Assembly (NCBI GenBank): GCA_937879855.1
Contig: CALFMO010000050.1
Coordinates: 128,517-192,516 of the forward strand
Direction: 5' to 3'
From: an uncultured Acidobacteriaceae bacterium
GTDB taxonomy: Bacteria > Acidobacteriota > Terriglobia > Terriglobales > Acidobacteriaceae
Length of the DNA stretch: 64,000 nt
Part shown: piece by piece, positions 50,693-60,546 of the stretch
Position numbering within the stretch: position 1 is the first letter of the stretch
Layout of the letters: each line of letters opens with the position of its first letter
Translations under genes and position numbers: made by a program
The notes under the pieces: model-generated
What the model saw: only the letters and a program-made list of their open reading frames with translations
The model's database searches: none
Told to the model about the DNA's origin: nothing

Positions 50693-53209
50693 TTAGAAGC
50701 GGTCGTTGGTGTCGATGCCGAAGCCGAGGATCGCCGTGACTTCCACGGGTTGGTTGCCCCGCATGGCAGGTTGAAATTTCCAACTGCGCAGAGCCGCGAG
50801 AACTTTCGCGGTCATCGTGGCGGGGCCGGCTTCGAGTACGCGAACATTCTTCAGATTGCCGGATGCGTCGAGCGTGCAAGCAATTACCATGCGCGCGGAC
50901 CGGAGGCCAGCGGCTAGATCGGTGCGAATTGCCGCCGGAGCGGCGAGGGTGCCGCCGAAGGGATGGCTACCGGCGCTTTCGTCGGCAAATTCCATTACTA
51001 CAGTTCCTAGCGACGTATCGAAATAAGTCGTGTACTTCTCACCCCGCAAAAGATTCTTGTAGGGCTCGAAGGCTCCGCCGGACGTCGCGGTGGCCACGAC
51101 GGTTACTCCAAGAGTCTGTCGTGGTTTGGCGGTGGAATGGCCGGGAGCTTGCGGGTCGGAGGAAGAGGGATCCGATCCAAAACCCGGAATGGTGACAATG
51201 CCGCTGCCGCCGCTGATATCGACGCCACGCACTTGAGGAGTGCCAGTCGGAGCGTTTCCGGCGCCGCCCGGACCGGCGGTAGGAGAGATGCCGCCACGAG
51301 CGGTGACGTCAGAGCCGTGTCCGGTTGCGGATTTTCCAGCGCCAGGGCCGGCTCCGGTCATGCCGCTACCGGGACCGCTGCCGCGACCGATGCTGTTGCC
51401 GGCGCCAGCACCGCCGAGGCCGGGATTATCTCCGCCAGACGGCGACATGGCGAGCGAACCTTTGCCGCCGGTATTAGGCACTGCAACCGTCGACCCAGGT
51501 TGACTGGAAATAACCGCGCCCGCATTGGCGCCGCTTCCGCTTGCTGCGGGTGGGGCGAGGTTCTTGCCGGCGTCGGAGGGCGCGCCCAAGCCTGCTCCGG
51601 CGCGGCTCAGACCTGCTCCGGGCACGCCAGAACCTACACCAACCGAAGGCGGCGGCGGGACGATGTTATTTGCCAACAGCGTTCCGCGCGGAGTGCCGGC
51701 GCCACCGCCGTTGTTACCTGTGCCTCCGCCAGCACCAGCGAACGAAGGCGGGGGCGGAACAACTGTGGGCATGCCAATCGTGGGCCCCGAAGATGCAGAG
51801 CGGGTGCCGGTGCCGTCCGACACACCGGTCGATGGCGGCGGAGCGACTACGTTCGAGCCGAGCGCCGTGCCCATGCCGTTGCGAGTGCCACGTGCAGTGC
51901 CTCCTGCATTCGTAGCAGCGGGCGGCGGCGGAACGACATTGGCGGCGAGCGAGGTTCCGTTAGCATTCGAACTATGGCCGCTTACGGATGGAGGTGGTGG
52001 CACCACCTCGGTCGCGCCAAAGATTTTTCCCACCAGGCTGCTCATGAACGAGCCCGTTTGCGTGGGCGGCGGAGGCACAACGCTCTTCGACGAATCCGGA
52101 ACGCTGCCGACGAGCCGATGTGGGTCGCGCGAGATGTCGGCCGAGGGCGGCGGCGCTACTACCGCGGGCGCGGGCAAGTTCAACTTGGAGTTGCGCATCG
52201 TTGCGCGCTCCGGAGCCGAGACTGGCGGCGGCACGACGGCGGCATTCATCTGCACCGGCAGATTGGAAAATTCGTGGTTGACCGCCCCTGGAGCCGGCGG
52301 AATTACGTTGGCCGCCAAGGCCGGTTTGGAGCGAGCTTGATCGCTCGCGACGCTCGGCGCGGGCGCTACTACCGAAGGATTGAGCAACGGTGCTGTCAAA
52401 GCGCGATCACGCGTAACATTGGGGGCGGGTGGGATCACCGCCGGTGCGAGCGCGGGAGCCACCAGCGCGTGGTCGCGTGAAACGTTGGGCGCGGGCGGAA
52501 TCAACGTTGTGCTGTAGGTAGGCGCGGTGATCAGCCGATCGCGCGACACGGTCGGGGCCGGAGCGATCGCGGACTGAAGTTGAATCCCGTTGCGAGTGTA
52601 GTCGATGATTACGTTCGGAGCGGGAGCCACGATGGCGGAAGCTAGGTTCGGCACGCTGCGAGAGGAACGCAAGCCTTCCGCGGGCGGCGGTCCGGGATTG
52701 GGCTTGATGGCCAAAAGGTTCGCCACCGCGTCGCGCGAAGATGGAAGTTTGAGATTGGGCGCGTCAACAACTTTGGGGAGGAGCGAGCCGCCGCGCGAAA
52801 TCCGGATGCTCTGCGTGCGATGGCGCGCTTCGGCGCCGCCGGCGCGACCTGTGGTGCCAGCTTCAGACCCACCGAGATCTTCGGTGCGCGGAAGTTCGTT
52901 GCCGCTGTAATAGATCACATCGTGGCTGGAAAATCTGGGCGCAACGAAGGGCTGCAACTCCGCAATCTTTACCTGCACAAAGATCGCCAGGAAAATCAGA
53001 ATAGCCTCGATCACATACGAAGGGATGACGATGCGCAGCGGAATCAATCCGAAGGGAGCTTCGCCTGCCAAACGGCGTTCAGAACGCACCAGCGCGGGGC
53101 GGATGGACGTGACGAACTCATGCCAGGGCGAGGACCACTCGACCAGCAGTTTGGGGGCGGCGTAACGTTTTCTTACGACGCGCTTTTCGAGTTCGAGAGT
53201 GTCAATCAC
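50693..53209 (-). CDS. Large Pro/Gly-rich TonB-like protein
   Basis: 838 residues, GTG start overlapping the DUF192 stop (GTGA). Order: ~55 cytoplasmic residues, one membrane helix (SYVIEAILIFLAIFVQVKI), a linker with RISRGGSLLPKVVDAP, about 15 irregular repeats around VIPPAPNVSRD/VVPPPPS (about 190-540), a Gly/Ser/Ala-rich segment (about 540-690), and a TonB C-terminal fold (about 740-838: ACTLDASGNLKNVRVLEAGP and ALRSWKFQPAMRGNQPVEV). The proline part could span the periplasm. The position after the Tad genes suggests envelope coupling for the pilus or its secretin, but this is inference. Confidence 0.78.
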   Translation of the reverse strand: MIDTLELEKRVVRKRYAAPKLLVEWSSPWHEFVTSIRPALVRSERRLAGEAPFGLIPLRIVIPSYVIEAILIFLAIFVQVKIAELQPFVAPRFSSHDVIYYSGNELPRTEDLGGSEAGTTGRAGGAEARHRTQSIRISRGGSLLPKVVDAPNLKLPSSRDAVANLLAIKPNPGPPPAEGLRSSRSVPNLASAIVAPAPNVIIDYTRNGIQLQSAIAPAPTVSRDRLITAPTYSTTLIPPAPNVSRDHALVAPALAPAVIPPAPNVTRDRALTAPLLNPSVVAPAPSVASDQARSKPALAANVIPPAPGAVNHEFSNLPVQMNAAVVPPPVSAPERATMRNSKLNLPAPAVVAPPPSADISRDPHRLVGSVPDSSKSVVPPPPTQTGSFMSSLVGKIFGATEVVPPPPSVSGHSSNANGTSLAANVVPPPPAATNAGGTARGTRNGMGTALGSNVVAPPPSTGVSDGTGTRSASSGPTIGMPTVVPPPPSFAGAGGGTGNNGGGAGTPRGTLLANNIVPPPPSVGVGSGVPGAGLSRAGAGLGAPSDAGKNLAPPAASGSGANAGAVISSQPGSTVAVPNTGGKGSLAMSPSGGDNPGLGGAGAGNSIGRGSGPGSGMTGAGPGAGKSATGHGSDVTARGGISPTAGPGGAGNAPTGTPQVRGVDISGGSGIVTIPGFGSDPSSSDPQAPGHSTAKPRQTLGVTVVATATSGGAFEPYKNLLRGEKYTTYFDTSLGTVVMEFADESAGSHPFGGTLAAPAAIRTDLAAGLRSARMVIACTLDASGNLKNVRVLEAGPATMTAKVLAALRSWKFQPAMRGNQPVEVTAILGFGIDTNDRF

Positions 53210-53604
53210 GAGGGCGGTACTTTACCATCCTTTTCGAGTGTGATCTGAATTTTATCCCCCACCGCAGTTTGAGTTTCAGCCGCAGTGCGACACGGTAGTT
53301 CCAACACCGAAGCTGCCTGCGTCCGGACCGGTGCAAATCGCCAAGGCTGTAAATCGCCCTGGACGTGGATGACAGTCATTGCATCGTCGAGATAAACGAC
53401 GTCGATGGGAAACCCCATACCCAGAGTATGAACGCCGTGGCAGGGGACAATCCAGAGGCCGGAGCCATTACGGAAGTCATTAGAGCGAAGGCCCACCAGG
53501 CCGCGCAGCCGGGTCCAATGCGTGTTGGCGACGGCCAGAGCCGTGGCCAGGTATGCCTGGCGCGTCTGGTTGAAGGCCTGACCCTGTGAAGAAAAAACTG
53601 CCAT
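53206..53604 (-). CDS. DUF192 family protein
   Basis: 132 residues. ANTHWTRLRGLVGLRS, GSGLWIVPCHGVHTLGMGFPIDVVYLD and VLELPCRTAAETQTAVGDKI are the DUF192 blocks. No clear signal peptide is seen, although the family is often exported. The gene sits 35 bases after tadC and overlaps the TonB-like gene by 4 bases, so all three are probably co-transcribed. DUF192 genes occur next to Tad genes elsewhere (my recollection, not verified). Confidence 0.86.
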   Translation of the reverse strand: MAVFSSQGQAFNQTRQAYLATALAVANTHWTRLRGLVGLRSNDFRNGSGLWIVPCHGVHTLGMGFPIDVVYLDDAMTVIHVQGDLQPWRFAPVRTQAASVLELPCRTAAETQTAVGDKIQITLEKDGKVPPS

Positions 53605-53639
53605 GAACCCAACGCCTCGCCGTCTGCTCGTCCCGTCTT

Positions 53640-54548
53640 CTACTTCCCGCCCGAAACCGGCCCCAGTTGCCGGATCAGTTCGATGATCGCCGGCCCGATC
53701 GTGACAAAAATGATCGACGGCAAAACAAAGATCACCAATGGGGGAACCATCTTGATGGTGGTTTTTGCAGCTTGTTCTTCGGCCCGTTGCCGGCGTTCCG
53801 TGCGGAGGGAATCGGAATGCACCCGGAGGGCTTGGGCGACGCTGGTGCCGAAGCGATCAGTTTGAATCAGTGTACCAACAAGAGAGCGGATGTCGTCAAC
53901 TCCGGTGCGGTCAACCAGGTTGCGGAGCGCCTCGGCGCGGGGTTTGCCGGCTCGCATCTCAAGGTTGACCAGATGAAACTCGTCGGCGAGATCGGGATGG
54001 GCGTGATACAAGTCCTCGCCCACGCGCGTCAGAGCCTGATCGAGCGCCAGGCCCGCCTCCACGCAAATGACGGTGAGGTCGAGGGCGTCGGGCAAGCCAA
54101 TACGGATGCGACTCTGCCGATCTTTAATCATGCGCTTCAGAATGAAGCGCGGCAGCAGGAAGCCGAGACCTCCAATGCCGATTAGCAGAGGGAGGTTGTC
54201 AAAGCCCACAAACAACGCAACACCCGCAAAGCCTGCCAGACCCATCAGAATACGGGCGCCGAAATAGTAATTGACATGAATGGCATCGCGGTATCCCCCC
54301 TGAATCAGCCAGGCCCGGGTGCGGGAAACGTCGGCGGGAGAAAGCGGAATCGCTTTGCTCAGCGGATCGAGAGCCTGCTCCACTCGCTCGCGAAAGGCGG
54401 GCTTGTTATCCATCGTTGGCTGATGTCCGCCCAGTGCGCGCAAACGGGCGCCCAGGACGGAACTTGGCGATACCACCGCGGCGCCGAAGGCAAACACCGC
54501 CATAACCACGGTGACGAATACGACGACAATCAAAATCAGAGGCAACAT
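53640..54548 (-). CDS. tadC: Tad pilus inner-membrane platform protein TadC
   Basis: 302 residues. A GspF/T2SSF domain with membrane helices near 5-25, 108-140 and at the C-terminus (VIFVLPSIIFVTIGPAIIELI). Its cytoplasmic block has GLPDALDLTVICVEAGLALDQAL, typical of TadC. With TadB it forms the platform that the TadA ATPase drives. The stop is 35 bases before DUF192. Confidence 0.9.
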   Translation of the reverse strand: MLPLILIVVVFVTVVMAVFAFGAAVVSPSSVLGARLRALGGHQPTMDNKPAFRERVEQALDPLSKAIPLSPADVSRTRAWLIQGGYRDAIHVNYYFGARILMGLAGFAGVALFVGFDNLPLLIGIGGLGFLLPRFILKRMIKDRQSRIRIGLPDALDLTVICVEAGLALDQALTRVGEDLYHAHPDLADEFHLVNLEMRAGKPRAEALRNLVDRTGVDDIRSLVGTLIQTDRFGTSVAQALRVHSDSLRTERRQRAEEQAAKTTIKMVPPLVIFVLPSIIFVTIGPAIIELIRQLGPVSGGK

Positions 54549-54581
54549 GACTCACTCAACCTGTGTACTGAACGTGCTTAC

Positions 54582-55553
54582 TTAAACCCGGATCCGAACA
54601 ATCTTGCGGATCACAAAATATCCGATGGTTTGCAAAATGATCCCGGCGACCAGAAGCGTATGGCCGATGGGGTCCGAGAACAGCGGACGAATGAAATTGG
54701 GATTCAGCAACAGCATGACCGCGACAATGATGGGAGGCATGCCCATCAGCAGTGCCATGGTAAGGCGTCCTTGGGCGGTGTAGACGCGCACTTGGCGCTG
54801 AATTTTGAAGCGCTCGCGAATGACATAGGACAAATTGTCGAGAATCTCGGCGAGGTTGCCGCCAGTCTCGCGCTGCAGCATCACCGCCGTTACGAAAAAC
54901 TTGACATCGACCAGCGGCATGCGCTCGGTGAGATTCATGAGAGCATCGCGCACCGGCATTCCGAACTTCTGTTCTTCGTAAAGCTGGCGAAATTCGCCGG
55001 CGACGGGCTCGGCGACTTCGTTGGTAATCATTTCAAGCGCGGTGGTGAAGGCGTGTCCGGCGCGAACGGCCCGGGCCAGAGTGTCGATCGCCTCGGGGAA
55101 AAGCTCTTCGAATTTCTCGAAACGTTTGTTGCGCCGATACGACGCGTAGGAGTAGGGCAGCAGGAAGCCGACCAGCAAAGCCACCCATGCCACTTCGACA
55201 TGCTTGGTCGCGACATAGGCCACGATGCTGGCGACGACGCCGGCCAAGGCCGAGAAACCGAGGAAGTTGCCGGCGCGCGTGGACAATCCGCCTTGCATCA
55301 GCATCTTCTGGATTTCGGCTACGCGCGCGGAGCGCCGGAGCAAGGTGTCGAGCGCGGGAATCTGGCTGAGTTGCTCGTCGCGCAGCAGGGCGAGTTCTTC
55401 CACGGCGGCGAGTTCCGGAGCCTTGCGCTCATTGGCCAGCCGCTCTTTGATAAGGCGGGCGCGGGCGCTGCGCTGGTCAAGCAACGACACCAGGGCGAAG
55501 ACCGCAAGCGCGACCACGATCAGTACCAAAAATGCAAGCAGAGCAGCGGACAT
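54582..55553 (-). CDS. tadB: Tad pilus inner-membrane platform protein TadB
   Basis: 323 residues. It starts with a membrane helix (LLAFLVLIVVALAVFALV), then a basic region, the T2SSF domain with LFPEAIDTLARAVRAGHAFTTALEMI and QRETGGNLAEILDNLSYVIRERF, and two C-terminal helices. ATG at 55553 is used; a TTG at 55565 overlaps the cpaF stop and could also start it. Confidence 0.9.
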   Translation of the reverse strand: MSAALLAFLVLIVVALAVFALVSLLDQRSARARLIKERLANERKAPELAAVEELALLRDEQLSQIPALDTLLRRSARVAEIQKMLMQGGLSTRAGNFLGFSALAGVVASIVAYVATKHVEVAWVALLVGFLLPYSYASYRRNKRFEKFEELFPEAIDTLARAVRAGHAFTTALEMITNEVAEPVAGEFRQLYEEQKFGMPVRDALMNLTERMPLVDVKFFVTAVMLQRETGGNLAEILDNLSYVIRERFKIQRQVRVYTAQGRLTMALLMGMPPIIVAVMLLLNPNFIRPLFSDPIGHTLLVAGIILQTIGYFVIRKIVRIRV

Positions 55554-55561
55554 GCGATTAC

Positions 55562-56860
55562 TCAAACCTCGAAACTTGATTCAAAAAGCGCCGGTCGGAA
55601 GCGGGCTCCGGACGTCGCCAGACGTTCGGCGAAGTGCGGCCGGACGCCGGTGGCACGAAAGATGCCGCGAACTTTTCCATTCTCATCGGTGCCGGTACGG
55701 TCGAAGCTGAAAATGTCCTGCATGCCGATCATGTCGTTGTCCATGCCGGTAATCTCGGAGACGGTGATGACCTTGCGTGTACCGTCAGAGAGGCGCGCGA
55801 TCTGAACTACGGCATGGACCGCGGAGGCGATCTGATGACGGACGGCGCGTTCGGGAATGTTGAGATTCGCCATTGAGACCATGTTTTCAACGCGCGCCAT
55901 GGCGTCGCGCGGGGAATTGGCGTGGACGGTCGTGAGCGATCCTTCGTGGCCGGTGTTCATGGCCTGCAACATGTCGAAGGCTTCCTCGCCGCGCACCTCG
56001 CCCACCACGATCCGGTCGGGACGCATACGCAGGCTGTTGATGACTAGTTGCCGCTGCCGCACAGCGCCCTTGCCTTCAATGTTCGGCGGGCGCGTCTCCA
56101 GGCGGACTACGTGCTCCTGTTTAAGTTGCAGTTCGGCGGCATCTTCTATGGTGACGATGCGGTCGGAATTTGGAATGTATCCCGAGAGAACATTCAGCAG
56201 AGTGGTCTTGCCGGCGCCGGTTCCCCCCGAGACCAGGATGTTGAGCCTGCCCTTGACCATGGTCGAGAGCAATTCGAGCATGGGCTCGGTGAGGGTCTGG
56301 TTCTCGATCATCTGCCGGGCGGTGACGGGGTCGCGTCCGAAGCGACGGATGGACAGGCAAGGGCCGTCAATGGCGAGCGGGGGAATGATGGCATTGACGC
56401 GCGATCCATCGGCCAGGCGGGCATCGACCATGGGAGAAGATTCATCGACGCGACGCCCGACTCGCGAGACGATGCGCTCGATGATCTGCATGAGGTGCGA
56501 ATCGTCTTTGAAGGATAAGGCGGTGCGTTCCAGTTTGCCGGCGCGCTCCACGTACACCCGGTCGAAGCGGTTGACGAGGATATCGGAGACGGTGGTGTCT
56601 TTGAGCAGAGGCTCAAGAGGGCCGAGCCCGAAAATCTCGTCGAGGATTTCGCGAGAGAGCCGTTCGCGTTCAGCGAAGCTGAGCGGCACCACTTCGCTAT
56701 TCACGGCGTTGCGAATGACCACCAGGACTTCATCGCGCGCGGAGTCGCCGGAGGCCTTGCCGAGTTTTTCCAGATCGAGGCGATCGAGAATCTTGCGATG
56801 CAGGTCGGCTTTTACCTGCTGGAAGAAATCAGCGCGTTCGAAGGATTGAACATTTGCCAT
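55562..56860 (-). CDS. tadA: Tad pilus ATPase TadA/CpaF
   Basis: 432 residues. A hexameric secretion ATPase of the GspE/VirB11 type. Walker A is SGGTGAGKTT (211-220); the Asp box, Walker B (RPDRIVVGEVRGEEAFDMLQA) and His box (GHEGSLTTVHANSPRDAMARVENM) follow in order. It powers both pilus assembly and retraction in Tad systems. It lies 14 bases after tadZ. Confidence 0.94.
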   Translation of the reverse strand: MANVQSFERADFFQQVKADLHRKILDRLDLEKLGKASGDSARDEVLVVIRNAVNSEVVPLSFAERERLSREILDEIFGLGPLEPLLKDTTVSDILVNRFDRVYVERAGKLERTALSFKDDSHLMQIIERIVSRVGRRVDESSPMVDARLADGSRVNAIIPPLAIDGPCLSIRRFGRDPVTARQMIENQTLTEPMLELLSTMVKGRLNILVSGGTGAGKTTLLNVLSGYIPNSDRIVTIEDAAELQLKQEHVVRLETRPPNIEGKGAVRQRQLVINSLRMRPDRIVVGEVRGEEAFDMLQAMNTGHEGSLTTVHANSPRDAMARVENMVSMANLNIPERAVRHQIASAVHAVVQIARLSDGTRKVITVSEITGMDNDMIGMQDIFSFDRTGTDENGKVRGIFRATGVRPHFAERLATSGARFRPALFESSFEV

Positions 56861-56874
56861 AAGGGCCTAAATTC

Positions 56875-58047
56875 TTACACCGACTTGAACAGCGACCACG
56901 CGGTACGTTTTACGTCAGCGTCGTTGCGGGTCAATTCCTGCGCCAGTCCGGCGAAACAGCGGGCCATTTCGGAGGAACGCTGATCCATCACCGGCGTGCC
57001 GCGGTCGATGGCGCCGGAAACGGCGAAATATTGATTCGGAATCCGCCATAGCAGTTTAGCGCCGACTGCGGCCTCAGCGTCGGCCTCACTGAAGCCGGGA
57101 ACTTTGCGGAAGCGGTTCAGGACCAGGCGAACCCGGTCGCGGCTGCCAGCCTCCCCGAGGTATTGCTGGACGCGGGCCGCGCTCCAGAGCGAAGCCACGT
57201 CGCTGCAAGCGACCAGGAGAACGGTTTCTGAAAGACTGGCGATCAGACGGCTGGCGGCGTCGAAGCGCGAAGAGTTGTCGACCACCACGTAGCGGAAGTG
57301 AGTCACCAACATATCGAAGAGGCGAACGAATTCCGCAGTGGAAGGATCGGCCACCGCCGGCACGTTGGTTCCAGCCAGCAACTGCAAGCCGCCGCCGTGG
57401 CGCGTCATAAAACTTTCCAGCAGGGAAGCGTCCATGCGGTGAAGGTTGCGCGTAGCGTCGGCCACATTGAAGACCGGCTTGAGATTCATGTGCAGCGCGG
57501 CGTGGCCGAGAGGAGCCATATCCACCAGCGCCGTTTGCCCGTAGGCGGATTGAAGAGCGAGCGCGAGGTTGACGGCCACGGTGGTTGAGCCATTCCCGCC
57601 CTTCGCATTAATAACGGAGAAAACTTTGCCGCGAATGCCTTCTTGTTTTCCCCGGCGCTGGGCGGTGGTGAGGCGGACGAAAGCCTCGAGCAGGTCGGTA
57701 GTTGTGGTGGGGCGCTCGATGAATTCGCGAGCTCCGGCGCGCATGGCATTGACGATGACCTGCGGCTGGTTCAGATTGCCGATGGCAAAGATGGCGGCAT
57801 CGGGCATTTCCTGATGAAGCAGTTCAATGGCTCGCAGCGCCAGAGTGGCGTTGTCGGCGGGAATGTCGACCAGCGTGACTTCGGGATTGGCAGAGCGCAC
57901 GCGCCGCGTGACGGGATCGGCGGCCGCCACAGGAAAACTTGCACAGGTGTGAACCGTCCGTGCCACGTTGGTGCCATCGACGAGCACTTGCAATACCGCT
58001 CGCTGCTCGTTATCCGTGGCCACAATCACGACTGCGAGTTCTGGCAT
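56875..58047 (-). CDS. tadZ: Tad localisation ATPase TadZ/CpaE
   Basis: 390 residues. An N-terminal atypical receiver domain (about 1-130) is followed by a MinD-like ATPase domain. Its P-loop reads NAKGGNGSTTVAVNLALAL: the usual KGGxGKT lysine is Ser, which is common in CpaE/TadZ, so nucleotide binding may occur with little hydrolysis. TadZ proteins position the pilus machine at the pole or membrane. Confidence 0.9.
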   Translation of the reverse strand: MPELAVVIVATDNEQRAVLQVLVDGTNVARTVHTCASFPVAAADPVTRRVRSANPEVTLVDIPADNATLALRAIELLHQEMPDAAIFAIGNLNQPQVIVNAMRAGAREFIERPTTTTDLLEAFVRLTTAQRRGKQEGIRGKVFSVINAKGGNGSTTVAVNLALALQSAYGQTALVDMAPLGHAALHMNLKPVFNVADATRNLHRMDASLLESFMTRHGGGLQLLAGTNVPAVADPSTAEFVRLFDMLVTHFRYVVVDNSSRFDAASRLIASLSETVLLVACSDVASLWSAARVQQYLGEAGSRDRVRLVLNRFRKVPGFSEADAEAAVGAKLLWRIPNQYFAVSGAIDRGTPVMDQRSSEMARCFAGLAQELTRNDADVKRTAWSLFKSV

Positions 58048-58111
58048 AACAACCTGCGGTTCTCCGGTTCGCTATGAAGAGCTCTCTCTAGTTCTGGCGC
58101 CCATGCCAAGC

Positions 58112-59527
58112 CTAGTTGTGTTTGTCAAACTTGCCGGTGTCCATGAAGGGCTTTGGGTTCTTGGGCTCGGCAGGGGCCTCGGCATTAGGCGAAATGCGGT
58201 GCACCGTGCACAAGACCATGAGTTCCGAATTGCTCTTCTGCATGCTTTTGCTGCGAAAAAAATTCCCCAGGATCGGAATATCTCCCAGTCCCGGAATCTT
58301 GTTATAGATGTCGGTAATGCGGTTGTCCATGAGTCCGGCAATCACAAAGCTCTGTCCATCCTGCACTTCAAATTCGGTTTCGGCTTTGCGTGTGCTGAGC
58401 GCAGGCACGGTGAATCCGGAGATGGTCAGGGCGTTAGCAAAATCCAAGGTACTCACCTCGGGAGCGACCTTCAAGTGAATATTGCCGTTAGGCATGATTT
58501 GCGGGGTGAACTGCAGGCGCACGCCGAATTCCTTGAAGGAGATTGTTACCGCGGTAAAACCGGCGCCCGGCTGCACGATGGGAAAAGGAAATTGCCCGCC
58601 GGCGAGGAAACTGGCTTCTTTCCCATTCACCGCGATAAGGTTGGGTTCGGCGAGGATCTGCAGCAGGTTCTTGGTCTCGAGAGCCTCGATGGTGGCTCCG
58701 AAGTTTATGTCGGACCGGAATAGAAAAAGATTCAGCACATTGCTGACGGTCGTGGCGGGGGTGGTAGTTGTGGTCCCGGTGGTGCCACTTTGTGTACCAG
58801 GGGTTATGGTCTGCGGCCCGAAGCCGCCAAACTGCCCGGTCGTGATAGTGCCAATAGTGTTGCCGGCTCCGGTGGAAATGAAGTTGACGCCGAGTTGGGT
58901 GATGGCACTGCGGTCCACCTCCGCGAATTTTACCTGCAGCAAAACTTCCTGCGCGCCGACCGGCCCGAAGGTGAGCACATTCACGACTTTGGGAGAATAG
59001 GCGCTGGCTAGTTCGCCGGCGCGTTTGGCGACGTCTTCGTTGGAAACGTGTCCGGAGAGAACAACGGCGGCGCGCGACGGCGTGACCACAATCTGCTCGT
59101 CGGGGAAGACGCGGCGCTCTTCTTCGGCGCACGCGCTGACGTCTACGTCTACGCGGAGGTCGAAGCTGCGGGAGCGCTCCAATTGATCCCAGATGAGGAG
59201 CGAAACTTCTCCGGGGGAACGCCCATGAACCAGAATCTGCGTCGGCGTAATAACTTGCGCGAAGGCGATATTCGGATCGGTGACGGAGACGCGCTTGAGC
59301 TGCTCGGTCGTATTGATGAGCAGGGATTTGCCAACCATGACGCGCAGGGGAAACGATCCCTGGGGCTGCTGGGACTGCGCCGGTAGAGTGGTGGTCTGAG
59401 TGGAGGTGGGCGCCGGATTCTGCGACTGGCCCGGAGTGTCCGCCTGTTGCACGATCTCAGAAAGAGCCGGAAGCGCGAAGCAAGCTGAGACCAGCAAAGC
59501 TCCTAGGAATAACGTGCGAACGCTCAT
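58112..59527 (-). CDS. cpaC: Tad pilus secretin CpaC/RcpA
   Basis: 471 residues. Signal peptide MSVRTLFLGALLVSACFALP, a Thr/Gln/Pro-rich linker, the pilus-N domain (GKSLLINTTEQLKRVSVTDP and ILVHGRSPGEVSLLIWD), a BON-like domain (AAVVLSGHVSNEDVAKRAGELA), and the secretin core ending with VQDGQSFVIAGLMDNRITD and IPILGNFFRSKS. It forms the outer-membrane channel. A GTG at 59605 overlapping the cpaB stop could add 26 residues; the signal peptide favours 59527. Confidence 0.92.
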   Translation of the reverse strand: MSVRTLFLGALLVSACFALPALSEIVQQADTPGQSQNPAPTSTQTTTLPAQSQQPQGSFPLRVMVGKSLLINTTEQLKRVSVTDPNIAFAQVITPTQILVHGRSPGEVSLLIWDQLERSRSFDLRVDVDVSACAEEERRVFPDEQIVVTPSRAAVVLSGHVSNEDVAKRAGELASAYSPKVVNVLTFGPVGAQEVLLQVKFAEVDRSAITQLGVNFISTGAGNTIGTITTGQFGGFGPQTITPGTQSGTTGTTTTTPATTVSNVLNLFLFRSDINFGATIEALETKNLLQILAEPNLIAVNGKEASFLAGGQFPFPIVQPGAGFTAVTISFKEFGVRLQFTPQIMPNGNIHLKVAPEVSTLDFANALTISGFTVPALSTRKAETEFEVQDGQSFVIAGLMDNRITDIYNKIPGLGDIPILGNFFRSKSMQKSNSELMVLCTVHRISPNAEAPAEPKNPKPFMDTGKFDKHN

Positions 59528-59601
59528 TGTGAAATTGGTCTCCCCGTGAGGAAGCTTAGTGGTGCGCAGCCACGAAAGCCGCCGAATCGTATTCTTTCCC
59601 A

Positions 59602-60465
59602 TCACTTGGTTTCGGAACCCTCTTCGGGGAATTTGACTACATCCATCTTCTTGTCGCCTTGGTAGACTTCAACGCTAACGCCGGTGGGAGATGGTGCCGT
59701 TGGCGCAACGATTCTTTTCGCGGCCGTACGATGAACGACCGGTTGCATGGTGGGCGCGGGAGCGGCAATGCCCCGGTAGAGACCTCTCGCACCGGATGCT
59801 GGCACTTCGTCTTGCTTGGTGTCGAGCGGATTGCGCAGAGCTAGCTGAATGTGTCCTTCCGAGCTTGCCAAAGTAAGCCGCTGGGCGTCGTCGGGCGAGA
59901 CCAGGAGAGTGATGACCGCGGTGTTCTGCGGTTCGCCGGTCGCGGATCGCTCCAAGGTGCGGCCCGAGGCCAATACTGCGACGTTCTGTAGCACGGTAGT
60001 GGTTTGCGGTTCGCCGCCGCCCGGAGTGCCGGTCAACAGTACATCAACGCGAGTGCCAGGGGTCACGAATCCAGCGACCGATACGACCTCATTCACTCGT
60101 ACAGAAACGGCGCGCATGCCGGGAGGGATCAGCGACGGAAGTCCCGCGCCAGCATTCTCTCCCGCCAGCCGGTTGGGGAGAATGAACTCTCCCTTCGAGA
60201 TAGGGACAATCACGCCGTGTCCCAGCACGTCAGAACGCCTTCTGGGCGACCCCGGAGGCAGATCGGCGGGGGGAATCTTGATGATTTTGATGTCATGTTC
60301 TTCCACCCGCGCTCCCACCTGCAGATCATTTGCCGCCACGATCACGTCGACGCCGGCATCGACCGCGCCCGACCGCGATTGTAAGGTCCGGTAGACATAC
60401 ACACTAGCCACGAAGCCAAGCCCAAGTGCCAGGACTCCGATCATCAATAAACGTGTACGGTTCAT
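59602..60465 (-). CDS. cpaB: Flp pilus assembly protein CpaB/RcpC
   Basis: 287 residues. An N-terminal membrane anchor or signal (LLMIGVLALGLGFVASVYVY) is followed by the SAF domain (VIVAANDLQVGARVEEHDIKIIKIP) and the RcpC-type domain with GMRAVSVRVNEVVSVAGFVTPGTRVDVLLT. The family probably sits at the periplasmic side of the secretin. GGGAGCTCT precedes the ATG. Confidence 0.92.
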   Translation of the reverse strand: MNRTRLLMIGVLALGLGFVASVYVYRTLQSRSGAVDAGVDVIVAANDLQVGARVEEHDIKIIKIPPADLPPGSPRRRSDVLGHGVIVPISKGEFILPNRLAGENAGAGLPSLIPPGMRAVSVRVNEVVSVAGFVTPGTRVDVLLTGTPGGGEPQTTTVLQNVAVLASGRTLERSATGEPQNTAVITLLVSPDDAQRLTLASSEGHIQLALRNPLDTKQDEVPASGARGLYRGIAAPAPTMQPVVHRTAAKRIVAPTAPSPTGVSVEVYQGDKKMDVVKFPEEGSETK

Positions 60466-60546
60466 AGAGCTCCCTCAGAAATCCAAAAATTGCACGCTGC
60501 CGCGAACGGAGGTGGGCGCGGCGTTGCTCCTCAATTCGGCTATTTT

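Noticed and set aside
50817..52910. Long open frames on the plus strand opposite the TonB-like gene
   Set aside because: They are antisense products of the proline/glycine-rich repeats, whose base composition keeps other frames open; no domain or ribosome site supports them.
54276..55805. 509-codon open frame opposite tadB/tadC
   Set aside because: Antisense to two well-supported Tad genes; the protein has no recognisable pattern.
56920..58047. Loss-of-function mutation in TadZ because the Walker lysine is Ser
   Set aside because: Ser at this place is common in the CpaE/TadZ family, so it is a family trait and not a defect.
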